From NCBI GenBank assembly GCA_022561775.1, contig JADFQO010000007.1, positions 43,050-107,049 on the forward strand: a stretch of 64,000 bases of DNA, given 5' to 3'. The position numbers and the translations under genes were made by a program. Below the pieces are notes generated by a model, which was given only the letters and a program-made list of their open reading frames with translations, ran no database searches and was not told the DNA's origin. This document shows, one piece after another, positions 18,466 through 28,410 of this stretch. The stretch comes from Myxococcales bacterium. Its GTDB lineage: Bacteria; Myxococcota_A; UBA9160; SMWR01. The first letter of the stretch is position 1; each line of letters starts with the position of its first letter.

Positions 18466-18570
18466 ATGGGTAAGGATTACACCGCGGAAGAGCTGGTTGG
18501 TAGGACGTTCTTCATCACGATGATCTGCGTGGGCCTGTTCATCGCAGCCGTCTTCCTCTTCATCCTCTAG
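18466..18570 (+). CDS. 34-aa single-TM protein in the oxidase operon
   Basis: MGKDYTAEELVGRTFFITMICVGLFIAAVFLFIL*, sits 17 nt after the cytochrome stop and 9 nt before coxB. Confidence 0.6.
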   Translation: MGKDYTAEELVGRTFFITMICVGLFIAAVFLFIL

Positions 18571-18579
18571 GGACGAACG

Positions 18580-19272
18580 ATGATCGATCGATACGTCGAG
18601 ACGCTTTCCACATACGCGAAGGACATCGACAACCTCATCTTGTTGATCGGCGTCCTGGTCGGTTTCTGGTTCATCCTCTGCGAGGTGATCTTCTTCTACT
18701 TCATCATCCACTTCCGCGCGAAGGATGGAAAGCGCGCCGAGTACATCAGCGGCGAGGAGAAGAGCCACAAGCGCTGGATCAGCGCCCCGCACCTGCTCGT
18801 GCTGGTCTGCGACGTCTTCATCGTCGTCGGCGCCGTGAAGGTGTGGTACGAGGTCAAGCAGCAGCTGCCGGAGCCCTACGAGACGGTTCGGATCGTCGGC
18901 CAGCAGTGGGCGTGGAGCTTCGTGCATCCCGGCGCGGATCACGAACTCGGGACCGCCGACGACATCAAGACCGTCGACGAACTTCACGTCGAAGTCGGCA
19001 AGGTCTACCACTTCAAGCTCGAAGCGCGCGATGTGATCCACAGCTTCTCGGTGCCGGTCTTCCGGCTGAAGCAGGATGCCATCCCTGGCCGTGTGATCAC
19101 CGGCTGGTTCGAACCGACCGGAACGGGCACATACGACATCCAGTGTGCCGAGATTTGCGGCATCGGTCACGGCGTGATGGTCGCCCGGATCGTCATTGAA
19201 TCGCCCGAGCGGCACGCTGCCTGGGTGGCCGAACAGAGCCCGATCACTCTCGCGGCCGCGAACCGACCGTAG
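18580..19272 (+). CDS. coxB: Cytochrome c oxidase subunit II
   Basis: QQWAWSF and intact CuA motif CAEICGIGHGVM. Confidence 0.9.
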   Translation: MIDRYVETLSTYAKDIDNLILLIGVLVGFWFILCEVIFFYFIIHFRAKDGKRAEYISGEEKSHKRWISAPHLLVLVCDVFIVVGAVKVWYEVKQQLPEPYETVRIVGQQWAWSFVHPGADHELGTADDIKTVDELHVEVGKVYHFKLEARDVIHSFSVPVFRLKQDAIPGRVITGWFEPTGTGTYDIQCAEICGIGHGVMVARIVIESPERHAAWVAEQSPITLAAANRP

Positions 19273-19282
19273 CCGGCTGTCG

Positions 19283-21007
19283 ATGAGAAAACCCATGGCT
19301 GAGTCCATCCCCGCAGACGCGACGCACGGGCACGACGTCCACCACCACGCCGAGCAGAGCTTCTGGAGCAAGTACGTGTTCTCCACCGATCACAAGATGA
19401 TTGCCATGCAGTACATGTTCACCGGCATGGCGATGGCGTTGATCGGCGGCTTCATGGCCTACGCCTTTCGGATGCAGCTCGCCTTTCCGGGGATCGAGGT
19501 TCCCGGGTACGGGACGGTGACGGCCACCGACTACAACGCGCTCGTCACCAACCACGGCACCATCATGATCTTCTGGGTCGCAATGCCGGTGTTGATCGCG
19601 GCTTTTGGGAACTTCCTCATTCCGCTCATGATCGGCTGTGACGACATGGTGTTTCCGAAGATCAATCGGCTCTCGTATCAGATCTTCCTGCTCAGCGCGA
19701 TCGTCCTGATCAGCTCGTTCTTCGTTCCAGGGGGAGGCTTTGGCGGCGGCTGGACCGCCTATCCGCCGTTGTCCGCGAAGGGCGAGTACAACCTCACGTC
19801 GCTCGGGTCGTCCCTCTGGTTGGTGGCGGTCGCGCTCGAGTTCGTCGCCTTTCTGCTGGGAGGGATCAACTTCGTCACCACGGCCATGAACGCGCGCGCG
19901 CCGGGGATGAAGATGTTCGACATCCCGATCGTGGTCTGGCTGATCGTCGTCGCGAGCATCCTGTTCATGGCTTCCGTCGGCCCGCTGATCGCGGGCGCCG
20001 TCATGCTCTTCATGGATCAGAACATCGGCACGGCCTTCTTCGATCCCGACAAGGGAGGCGACCCGGTCCTCTGGCAGCATCTCTTCTGGTTCTTCGGCCA
20101 CCCCGAGGTCTATGTCGTCCTGCTACCCGCGATGGGCATCACGGCCGAAATCATGTGCGTCTTCGCGCGCAAGAAGATGTTCGCCTACAAGACCTTCATC
20201 TACACGACCTTCGGAACCGGAGTGCTCAGCTTCACGGTCTGGGCCCACCATCAGTTCGTCGCGGGCATCGATCCGCGCATGGCGAACATCTTCACGGTCA
20301 CGACGCTGCTGATCTCGATTCCGATCGCCGAGATGTGCTTCATCTACATCGCCACCCTATATGGCGGATCGATTCGCCTGACGACCCCGATGCTCTGGGC
20401 ACTGGCGTTCGTCGCGGAGTTCTTGATCGGCGGCGTCACGGGGATCTTCCTGGGTGCGAGCGGTGCGGACATCTACTTCCACGATACCTATTTCGTGCTC
20501 GCACATTTCCACTACACGTTCTTCCCGATTGCGATCATCGGAACCTTCGCGGGCTTTACCTACTGGTTTCCAAAGATGTTCGGCAAGATGATGAACGAGA
20601 CGCTGGGAAAGATTCACTTCTGGGGCACGATCATCCCCTTCAATGGCATCTTCATCCCGCTCTTCGTTCTCGGAGGAGCCGGGCAACACCGACGGATCTA
20701 CAACTACCAGCATTTTCCGGACCTGGCGGGAGTCGAAATGCAGGACCTGCGCGTCTTTGCGACGGTGTCTCTGATCATCATGCTCGCCTTCCAACTGGTG
20801 TTCTTCTACAACTGCTTCATCAGCTGGCGAAAGAAGGAGAAGGACGCCGGAAAGAATCCCTGGAAAGCAAACACCCTCGAGTGGACCGCGGAATCGCCGC
20901 CGCCCCACGGGAACTGGCCCGAGTTGCCGACCGTCTACCGCGGCCCCTACGAGTACTCGGTTCCGGGTCGCGAAGAAGACTACTACCCCCAGAATGTTCC
21001 CGGCTGA
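19283..21007 (+). CDS. coxA: Cytochrome c oxidase subunit I
   Basis: STDHKMIAMQYMFTGMAMALIGG, GHPEVYVVLLPAMGI, VWAHHQFVAG, HDTYFVLAHFHYTFF; ORF opens at 19196, start chosen at MRKPMAES. Confidence 0.92.
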   Translation: MRKPMAESIPADATHGHDVHHHAEQSFWSKYVFSTDHKMIAMQYMFTGMAMALIGGFMAYAFRMQLAFPGIEVPGYGTVTATDYNALVTNHGTIMIFWVAMPVLIAAFGNFLIPLMIGCDDMVFPKINRLSYQIFLLSAIVLISSFFVPGGGFGGGWTAYPPLSAKGEYNLTSLGSSLWLVAVALEFVAFLLGGINFVTTAMNARAPGMKMFDIPIVVWLIVVASILFMASVGPLIAGAVMLFMDQNIGTAFFDPDKGGDPVLWQHLFWFFGHPEVYVVLLPAMGITAEIMCVFARKKMFAYKTFIYTTFGTGVLSFTVWAHHQFVAGIDPRMANIFTVTTLLISIPIAEMCFIYIATLYGGSIRLTTPMLWALAFVAEFLIGGVTGIFLGASGADIYFHDTYFVLAHFHYTFFPIAIIGTFAGFTYWFPKMFGKMMNETLGKIHFWGTIIPFNGIFIPLFVLGGAGQHRRIYNYQHFPDLAGVEMQDLRVFATVSLIIMLAFQLVFFYNCFISWRKKEKDAGKNPWKANTLEWTAESPPPHGNWPELPTVYRGPYEYSVPGREEDYYPQNVPG

Positions 21008-21025
21008 TTTCGCGGAAGGAATGCA

Positions 21026-21595
21026 ATGAGACCGATCGCAAATACACGCATGGCCGCGGGGATCCCCACCGGTCGCTTGGCGGTCTGGTGGGTGGTCGCC
21101 TCCGAAATTGTCATCTTTGGCGGACTGCTGGCTTCCTACATCATGCACCGCATCGCGCATCCGGAGTGGGGCGATCAGGCTGCCAACACCAACGTCTGGT
21201 TGGGCGGCTTCAATACTTTCGTGCTGTTGACGTCCAGTCTCACGGCAGTGCTGAGCCACAAGGCCGCCACCGCCGGAAACGGACCGAAGGCCGCCAGACT
21301 GCTCTACGCGACGTGCCTCGGCGCCGTCATATTTGTGTGTGTCAAGGCGTTCGAGTGGACCACCGAGATCAGCCACGGCTACACGATCACATCGAGCACC
21401 TTCTGGTCGTTCTACTACACGGCTGCGGGCCTGCATGCGCTCCACGTGATCGCGGGGGCAATCATCATGCTGTTGGTCGCCGAGACCGCAAAGAAGAATC
21501 TCGAGCTTCACCGGGTCGAGCTGATCGGGATTTATTGGCACTTCGTCGATATCGTGTGGATCTTCCTCTTTCCCCTGCTCTACATCGCGAAGTAG
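21026..21595 (+). CDS. Cytochrome c oxidase subunit III family protein
   Basis: WWVVASEIVIFGGLLASYIMHR...GIYWHFVDIVWIFLFPLLYI. Confidence 0.88.
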   Translation: MRPIANTRMAAGIPTGRLAVWWVVASEIVIFGGLLASYIMHRIAHPEWGDQAANTNVWLGGFNTFVLLTSSLTAVLSHKAATAGNGPKAARLLYATCLGAVIFVCVKAFEWTTEISHGYTITSSTFWSFYYTAAGLHALHVIAGAIIMLLVAETAKKNLELHRVELIGIYWHFVDIVWIFLFPLLYIAK

Positions 21596-21610
21596 AAGAA
21601 AGGTACCAAC

Positions 21611-21955
21611 ATGTCGGAACATGCTGAACACGCCGGAGACGAGACCAACTACGTCAAGATATGGGCGACCCTGCTCTGCCTGCTGATCGTGAGCATCCTC
21701 GGTCCCTTCCTGGGGATCAAGATCGTTACGCTGATCGCCGCCTTCGGGATCGCGATCGTCAAGGCGTATCTGGTCGCCAAATACTTCATGCACCTGAACG
21801 TCGAGCCGCGCTACGCGGTCTATTTATTGACGACGATGCTGGTCTTAGTGCTGCTCTTCTTCGCGGGGACTGCGCCCGACGTCATGAAGCACGAGGGAAC
21901 CAACTGGGTCAAACCCGTGGTCCATGTGGAAACCCACGCTCCCGCGCAGCACTGA
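21611..21955 (+). CDS. Prokaryotic cytochrome c oxidase subunit IV-like protein
   Basis: TLLCLLIVSILGPFLG...AIVKAYLVAKYFMHL, operonic position. Confidence 0.8.
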   Translation: MSEHAEHAGDETNYVKIWATLLCLLIVSILGPFLGIKIVTLIAAFGIAIVKAYLVAKYFMHLNVEPRYAVYLLTTMLVLVLLFFAGTAPDVMKHEGTNWVKPVVHVETHAPAQH

Positions 21956-21971
21956 TCCGAGGAGTCTCCCG

Positions 21972-22562
21972 ATGATGCCGAGGTCCATCGCGTCGCTCCG
22001 AGTCATTTCCGATTCGAGACCGCGCGCAATTCTGCCCAGCCCGATCCTCGGAATGTTGATCTTCGTGATTGCGGAGATGATGATGTTCGCCGGGTTGATG
22101 AGCGCATTTTCGATCGTCAAGGCGGGTGCGCTCGGGTGGCCGCCTCCCGGCCAGCCCAGGCTACCCGTCGAAGCCACCGCGTTCAATACCGCCGTGCTGC
22201 TCGCGAGCGCGGCCTTTCTCTATGTCGCCAACCGCACCTACGCGCGCAACCGCAACCTCGCAAAACGACCGCTCTTCACCGCGATGGGGCTCGGCGTGTT
22301 CTTTGTTTCATTTCAGGGGTACGAGTGGGTCTCGCTGATTCGTCAGGGGCTCACGCTCACTTCCAGCAATCACGGCAGCTTCTTCTACCTGATCGTCGGG
22401 ATGCACGGCCTCCACGCGATCGCTGGATTGTCGGTCCTCGGCTGGGCTGCGCTCCAACTCTCGCGAGGGAGACTCGCACCCAGCAGTTTTGCCGCCACCC
22501 AGGTCTTCTGGTATTTCGTGGTGGGATTGTGGCCCGTGCTCTATTTCATGGTGTATCTGTGA
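21972..22562 (+). CDS. Second subunit III-like heme-copper oxidase protein
   Basis: LGMLIFVIAEMMMFAGLMSAF...GSFFYLIVGMHGLHAIAGL...VFWYFVVGLWPVLYFMVYL. Confidence 0.8.
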   Translation: MMPRSIASLRVISDSRPRAILPSPILGMLIFVIAEMMMFAGLMSAFSIVKAGALGWPPPGQPRLPVEATAFNTAVLLASAAFLYVANRTYARNRNLAKRPLFTAMGLGVFFVSFQGYEWVSLIRQGLTLTSSNHGSFFYLIVGMHGLHAIAGLSVLGWAALQLSRGRLAPSSFAATQVFWYFVVGLWPVLYFMVYL

Positions 22563-22567
22563 TTGGG

Positions 22568-22786
22568 ATGAAGCTCACTCTTGCGGTGATGATCTCGACG
22601 GCGGTCTTGCTCGTGCCGCGGATCGCCGCCGCTTGCGCAGTTTGTTTTACCGGGCGCGCAGATGAAACGCGTATCGCTTTCATCGCAACCACGGGATTGA
22701 TGACGGCACTCCCGTTACTGCTGATCGGATCTCTGGTCTGGTGGCTACGCAGACGCGCTCAGCAGATCCGGGACGAGCACGAATGA
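22568..22786 (+). CDS. Small exported/membrane protein with CAVC motif, oxidase operon tail
   Basis: MKLTLAVMISTAVLLVPRIAAACAVCFTGRADETRIAFIATTGLMTALPLLLIGSLVWWLRRRAQQIRDEHE, inside the 22136-22786 ORF. Confidence 0.55.
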   Translation: MKLTLAVMISTAVLLVPRIAAACAVCFTGRADETRIAFIATTGLMTALPLLLIGSLVWWLRRRAQQIRDEHE

Positions 22787-22789
22787 GCA

Positions 22790-25700
22790 TCACCCACCAT
22801 CGGCGGAGTCCTTCGCGGGCCTTCGCCCCTGGATCAGCCGATTGCGAATCTCCGCCCGCTGCGCTTCGTCGACCTCCGGGGGGAGTGAGTCGATCAGCTC
22901 GACTCCCGCACGCACGAGCCGGGTGATACGGCGCCGATTGCTGAGAGAGTCCAATAGTTGGAGCGCGCCTTCGCTTTGGTTTGCAACGGCGAAGGCCTGT
23001 GCGCCGACGATCAGATCCTCTGGGAGTGCGCCGCTGCGAAGGAAATCGCGGGCGATCTCCACGGCCTCAGCGTGCAACACGGGGTCGTGACTCGCGGTGC
23101 GCCATTGGACGCGCAGTCGCTGAGCATCCTGGTAGGCGGGATCGAACCATTCGGCGGATGCGAGTTCGGGCTCGAGTTCGCGCAATGCCGGCCATTCGCC
23201 TGCAGCTGCCAGGCGCCAGCCCGAGATGGTTGCTGATGCCGCTCCCTCTAGTGGTTCGGACAACTCGAGCACTTCCAGGTCGTTCGCTTCGACAGCGTGT
23301 CTTCGTGTCGCCAGAAGCCCGAAGCGCGCCGACTGAGAGGTCGGATCGCGCTCGAGCGCGGCGCGGAAGTGCGCAGCCGCACGGCCTGGGGATTGGTTGC
23401 TGATCGCCCAGCCCAGATTCGTCATCCGCTGCGTCGAATCCCGTTGACTTTTCGCCAGGTTCACTGCGCGCGCCAATTCCTTCCTCGCCGCCAGGCGTCG
23501 CACCAGATAAGTGGTCTTCAATTCGGCTGCGATCGAAGGAAGCGGGTCGAACTGCGACAGGATCTGGTTGGCTCGCCGGGGGCGGAGCGCCTCGCTGCCA
23601 AGTCCCGCCGATCGCGTCGCCAATTGATTGCGATCATCTGTGTTGATATCAGCGCCTGCGGAGAAACGCTGCGCGCCCTCCAGATCCAGGCTCCAAGCGG
23701 CGATCAAATCTTCGGTCTTCCGCAGGCCGTAGCGCGAATAGCTCGACGGAGATGCTGCAAGCGCAAGCGCTGGTGTCATCACGGGATCGAACTCCGCGTT
23801 CGATGCCGCGAAGAGAACGGATCCCACTACGGGCCGGAAGACCGCTATCTCCGGAAAGACCTCGAGCAGTGTCGCCACGATGCTCCGCAGTAGGGGCTCG
23901 TCGACAAAGGAGAGTCCTATCCACTGCACGAAAACGCCACCCGGTTCGAGGTGGTCCGAGACGAGCGAGAAGAACTCTCGGGTGTAGAGATGAGATGCGC
24001 CGGCCGTCCACGGATGAGATGGCTGGGAGACGATCGCGTCGAATCGGGCATCCGTGAGCATCAGAGCACCGCGCGCGTCGTTGACCACCAGCTGCACCCG
24101 CGGATCGGATATTGGAGAAAAACCGCGCAGCGCCTCGAGTTTGTGATGTGCGTGCACCACCTCGCGCTCCAATTCGATCACGTGGATCCTCTCGATCGAG
24201 GAAGGGACCGCCTCGATCGATAGTCCGCCCCCCAAGCCGATCATCAACATGGAGCGCGCGTACGGGCGTAACAAAGCGGGCAGCATCCCCAACCAACGCG
24301 CGGTGATGAAGCGTTCGGGTGTTGGACTGTCTCGTTGGATGGTCGATTCGGGCTGGCCATTCGTGACAAGTCGCCAGCCATCACCCTCGTCAAAGAGCAA
24401 CACCGTCGACGAGCGGCCCACTTCGTAGTAGGCGATTTCGCCCTGCCAATTGGATGCGTTCGAACTGTTGTACCGCAACACCGCCCACGGGGTTGCTGGG
24501 GGGAGAATGACGAGCACAGCGAGGCATGCTGCCGCCGCGCCGGCCACGACCCGCAATGCGGGGCGTGTGAGACCTGCGGTCGCGAGTGCCAGAAACAGGT
24601 TGAGGCCGGCAGCGAGGCAGATGGTTCCCGCAAAGCGCAGGGACGTCAGCAGCACGAAGCCAGTTGCGAGTGCTCCGCTGATCGCGCCTACGGTATTCCA
24701 GGCGTAAACGCGTGCAGCTGCGGGCCCTGCTTCCGATTCGTGCCTTGCAAAAAGACGCACTGCAAACGGGAAGGTCGCGCCCACGCAAAGCGCACCCGGG
24801 AGCAAACCCAACGCTGCAATCAACGCATTGGCGGTGAGAGAGCCCGCGCGACCCGCCCCGAGTCCTTGCGCGAGTTCAGGCATTCGGTTGGCGAGCGAGA
24901 AGGCGATCAACGATAGCGTTGCGGCTCCGATCTGCGCCCACGCAAAGCCGTGCGCGGCCCGGACAGGGTCGCGCGCGAAGCGAGCTGCCGCGGCGCTTCC
25001 GATCGCTATGCCGAGCAGGAAACTCGCCAACATCGTTGCGAGCCCCTGGATGCTGCCGCCGAGCAACATGCCCAACAGGCGAATCCAGACCACCTCATAG
25101 GTGAAGGAAGCGAAGCCCGAGAGTGCAATCAGTGGCAGGATCCAGTGGAAGCGGACTGAGGGGGCCGACGTCGACGGAGCGAGTTCGGGGAGGGGTGCCG
25201 AGCGGCGCGCGAGTAGGGCAGCGGCTCCAAAGACCAGCGCGTTCGTAGCAGCTCCAACATACACTGTCGTACGTAAACCCAGCGCCGGCAAGAGTACGAA
25301 GCCAGCCGCGACGGCCCCTACCACGGCCCCCACGGTGTTGACGGAGTAGAGCACGCCGACCCGACGGCCGATTTCACTTTCTCGCCGCACCGCGTATCGC
25401 GCGAGCAGCGGCAGGGTCGCGCCCATCAAGCCGGTCGGAATCATCAGGATCGCAAAGGAACACGCCACGTAGAAGAGCGAGCCAGCGACGCTCGCTTCGT
25501 CGGGTGGTGCACTCTGGCCACCCGCGATCGCCGTATGGAGCCACATCGCCGCGCGGATTCCCCACGGAACCGCGAGTGCACTCGCCGCGATGCCCAACTC
25601 GAGCAATCCATAGACGAGAATCGGTCGGCGAACACGCGAGACGAGGCGAGCGGCCACGGCCGCGCCGGCGGCCAGGCCGCCCATGTAGGCTGCCAGCACG

Positions 25701-25843
25701 CTCACCACCGCGAATTCCGAGGTGCCGAATACGAACGCGAACTCGCGCGCCCATGCGGTTTCGTAGAGCAGGGCCGCGAAACCGGAGAGGAAGAAGCAGA
25801 GCAGGAGCAGAATGAAGCGGAGGTCGATCCTCATGATTTTCAC
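22790..25843 (-). CDS. Fused MFS/spermidine synthase-like membrane protein
   Basis: 1017 aa; many TM helices, then MLMIGLGGGLSIEAVPSS...IHVIELEREVV...VVNDARGAL. Confidence 0.8.
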   Translation of the reverse strand: MKIMRIDLRFILLLLCFFLSGFAALLYETAWAREFAFVFGTSEFAVVSVLAAYMGGLAAGAAVAARLVSRVRRPILVYGLLELGIAASALAVPWGIRAAMWLHTAIAGGQSAPPDEASVAGSLFYVACSFAILMIPTGLMGATLPLLARYAVRRESEIGRRVGVLYSVNTVGAVVGAVAAGFVLLPALGLRTTVYVGAATNALVFGAAALLARRSAPLPELAPSTSAPSVRFHWILPLIALSGFASFTYEVVWIRLLGMLLGGSIQGLATMLASFLLGIAIGSAAAARFARDPVRAAHGFAWAQIGAATLSLIAFSLANRMPELAQGLGAGRAGSLTANALIAALGLLPGALCVGATFPFAVRLFARHESEAGPAAARVYAWNTVGAISGALATGFVLLTSLRFAGTICLAAGLNLFLALATAGLTRPALRVVAGAAAACLAVLVILPPATPWAVLRYNSSNASNWQGEIAYYEVGRSSTVLLFDEGDGWRLVTNGQPESTIQRDSPTPERFITARWLGMLPALLRPYARSMLMIGLGGGLSIEAVPSSIERIHVIELEREVVHAHHKLEALRGFSPISDPRVQLVVNDARGALMLTDARFDAIVSQPSHPWTAGASHLYTREFFSLVSDHLEPGGVFVQWIGLSFVDEPLLRSIVATLLEVFPEIAVFRPVVGSVLFAASNAEFDPVMTPALALAASPSSYSRYGLRKTEDLIAAWSLDLEGAQRFSAGADINTDDRNQLATRSAGLGSEALRPRRANQILSQFDPLPSIAAELKTTYLVRRLAARKELARAVNLAKSQRDSTQRMTNLGWAISNQSPGRAAAHFRAALERDPTSQSARFGLLATRRHAVEANDLEVLELSEPLEGAASATISGWRLAAAGEWPALRELEPELASAEWFDPAYQDAQRLRVQWRTASHDPVLHAEAVEIARDFLRSGALPEDLIVGAQAFAVANQSEGALQLLDSLSNRRRITRLVRAGVELIDSLPPEVDEAQRAEIRNRLIQGRRPAKDSADGG

Positions 25844-25954
25844 ATCTCCGCCAGAACTCGTTGCCCGTGATTCTCAACTCGCCGTGGTTTTATAGCTCGC
25901 CTGGCGGGCAATGGGCGGTATTCTACGGAACCCCACAATCCTGGAGCGTTCGCC

Positions 25955-27094
25955 ATGGCGCAAGAGTTCACGCCCCTGATCACGATCGGCCCCCGCGTGC
26001 GTAAATCGCCGTTCTTCGAGGCCACCAGGCGCTACGGGGTGAAGTCCTTCACGATCTACAACCACATGTACATGCCGACAAGTTATTCAACCCCAGAGAA
26101 CGAATACTGGAGTCTCGTCAACGACGTGACGCTCTGGGACGTTTCCAGTGAGCGCCAGATCGAGATTACGGGCCCCGATGCGGCCCGCTTCGTGCAGTAC
26201 CTCACACCGCGCAACCTCTCGAAATGCCGCGTCGGTCGCTGCCTCTACGTCGTGCTCTGCGGAGAGGACGGGGGGATCATCAACGACGCCGTGCTGCTCC
26301 GGCTTGCTGAGAACCAATTCTGGCTCTCCCCGGGAGACGGCGATGTGTTGCTCTGGGCGCAGGGCGCCGCGATCCACAGCGGCATGCGGGTTGCGATCGC
26401 GGAGCCCGATGTGTCTCCGCTACAGCTACAAGGTCCCAAGTCTCCCGATGTCGCAAAGGCGCTCTTCGGCGATTGGGCGCTCGATCTCGCCTACTACGAA
26501 TTGCGGGAGACGCGGCTCGGAGACATTCCTGTGGTACTCGCGCGGACGGGGTGGAGCGGCGAGATCGGCTTTGAGATCTACCTCCGCGATGGCCAGCGCG
26601 GCGACGAACTCTGGGAACTCGTGATGGCGGCCGGCAAACCCTACAACATCGCGCCGATCACGCCCTCGGCGATCCGCAGCGTCGAGGGACGCATCCTTTC
26701 CCACGGATCGGATATCACGCGCAATGACAATCCGTTCACCGTCGGGTTGGATCGGCTGGTCGATCTCGATCAGGAAGCGGATTTCATCGGCAAGCAGGCG
26801 CTGAAGCGCATTCAGCAGGAGGGCGTGAAGCGCAGACTGGTGGCGGTTGAGATTGGCGGAGAACCCATCGCGGGTGGCAATCAGCACTTCTGGCCGGTCT
26901 ACGCGGGTGACGACGTCGTCGGACACGTCACGCGATGCGTCTACTCACCGCGGCTCGACAAGAACATCGGCTTTGCGAACGTCTCCGCCGACCAGGCAGG
27001 GTTCGGTACCGAGCTCAGCCTCGACGCACCCGACGGACGCCGCGCAGCGAAGGTGGTTCCCGCTCCGTTCATCGAATCCAAGAAGAAAATCTAG
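25955..27094 (+). CDS. GcvT-family THF-dependent methyltransferase, DMSP demethylase (DmdA)-like
   Basis: 379 aa; GVKSFTIYNHMYMPTSYSTPENEYWSLVNDVTLWDVSSERQIEITGPDAARFVQYLTPRNLSK, AEPDVSPLQLQGPKSPDVAKALFG. Confidence 0.7.
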   Translation: MAQEFTPLITIGPRVRKSPFFEATRRYGVKSFTIYNHMYMPTSYSTPENEYWSLVNDVTLWDVSSERQIEITGPDAARFVQYLTPRNLSKCRVGRCLYVVLCGEDGGIINDAVLLRLAENQFWLSPGDGDVLLWAQGAAIHSGMRVAIAEPDVSPLQLQGPKSPDVAKALFGDWALDLAYYELRETRLGDIPVVLARTGWSGEIGFEIYLRDGQRGDELWELVMAAGKPYNIAPITPSAIRSVEGRILSHGSDITRNDNPFTVGLDRLVDLDQEADFIGKQALKRIQQEGVKRRLVAVEIGGEPIAGGNQHFWPVYAGDDVVGHVTRCVYSPRLDKNIGFANVSADQAGFGTELSLDAPDGRRAAKVVPAPFIESKKKI

Positions 27095-27101
27095 CCGCGG
27101 T

Positions 27102-28328
27102 TCAGGCGCGCCCTTTCAGCATCAGATTCCAGTAGAACCACGGAAGGCCGTACTTCTTGAGCAGCCACATGTCGTAGCGCTCCTTCATCGTGTTGATCAG
27201 CGGGATCGAGGGCGTCGGCTTCTTGGTGTAATCGAATTCAGCCAACAGCACAGAGCGGTAGGAGGTGACCAGCGGGCACGCCCCGTAGCCATCGTAACGG
27301 GCGTTCGAATTCCGCCCCGACATCTCCGCGAGCAGATTTTCGACCGCGACGGGTGCCTGGCTCCTCACCGCAGCACCGGTTTTCGTGTTCGGGGTGGTGG
27401 TGGCGTCTCCGAGCGCGAAGACGTTCGGGTACTTCGTGTGGCGGAGCGTGTGCTGGTCGACGTCGATCCATCCTCCCGCACCGGCGAGTGGGCTGCTCTT
27501 GATGAAGTCGGGCGCGCTCTGCGGCGGCACCGCGTGCAGGAAGTCGTAGTGGACGCTCACTTCCCGCGTACCTTCTCCGTCGGGAACTTCGAAGGTCGCA
27601 TCGCGTCGGTCCGCGTCTACGCGCACGAGGTTGTGGTTGAAGCGGGCATCGATCCCGTAGCGGTGAACGACTTTGTTGAGGATCGCGGAGTATTCGGGCA
27701 CGGCGAACATCGAGGGTGTCGCGGTGCCGAAGATGACCTGGGTCTTGTCGAGCAAATCGCGCTGACGAAAGTAGTCGCAAGCCATGTACATGATCTTCTG
27801 CGGCGCACCGGCGCATTTGATTGGCATCTGTGGACAGGTAAACAGCGCGGTTCCGCCTTGGATCCGTTGAAGGCACTGCCAGGTCTTGGTGGTGAGCGCG
27901 AACTCGTAGTTGCTCGACGCATAAGGGGTCTCGAGCGCTTCGCGGAGGCCTGGAATTCGATCCCAATCAAGCTGGATTCCAGGTGCAGCAACCAAGAATT
28001 CGTAACCGATTTCGCCTGACGACTCAGTGGTGACGCGCTGTCTTTCAGCGTCGATGGTCGTGACCCGATCCCGGATCCAGCGGACCCCGTTCGGGATCAC
28101 GCGATTCGTGGGTCGAACCGTTGCTTCCGCAGAGTACGCGCCTCCCCCGACGAGCGTCCAGGCCGGTTGGTAGTAGTGGTTCGCCGAGGGTTCGATCACG
28201 GAGACATCGTCTTGGCCGGCGCGGCGCAAACGCGCCGCCACGCTGATTCCGGCGCTACCGCCTCCGATGATCAAGATCTTGTGATGAACTGCGCCATTCG
28301 AGGCGCTGATCGATTGCGGACTGCTCAT
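27102..28328 (-). CDS. sqr: Sulfide:quinone oxidoreductase-like FAD protein (type II/SQOR-like)
   Basis: KILIIGGGSAGISVAARL, YYQPAWTLVGGGAY, FTCPQMPIKCAGAPQKIMYMACDYF. Confidence 0.85.
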   Translation of the reverse strand: MSSPQSISASNGAVHHKILIIGGGSAGISVAARLRRAGQDDVSVIEPSANHYYQPAWTLVGGGAYSAEATVRPTNRVIPNGVRWIRDRVTTIDAERQRVTTESSGEIGYEFLVAAPGIQLDWDRIPGLREALETPYASSNYEFALTTKTWQCLQRIQGGTALFTCPQMPIKCAGAPQKIMYMACDYFRQRDLLDKTQVIFGTATPSMFAVPEYSAILNKVVHRYGIDARFNHNLVRVDADRRDATFEVPDGEGTREVSVHYDFLHAVPPQSAPDFIKSSPLAGAGGWIDVDQHTLRHTKYPNVFALGDATTTPNTKTGAAVRSQAPVAVENLLAEMSGRNSNARYDGYGACPLVTSYRSVLLAEFDYTKKPTPSIPLINTMKERYDMWLLKKYGLPWFYWNLMLKGRA

Positions 28329-28410
28329 GAAGGATCTCCGTTCTTCCAGAATGCGCCCGAAGTCTTGGGGGGTTGGGGTTGTTCGGTGCGGGATTTTCCG
28401 ATCATCGAGA

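Noticed and set aside
20357-21793. 478-aa minus-strand ORF across coxA and subunit III
   Set aside because: Antisense to clearly coding oxidase genes; composition typical of shadow frames.
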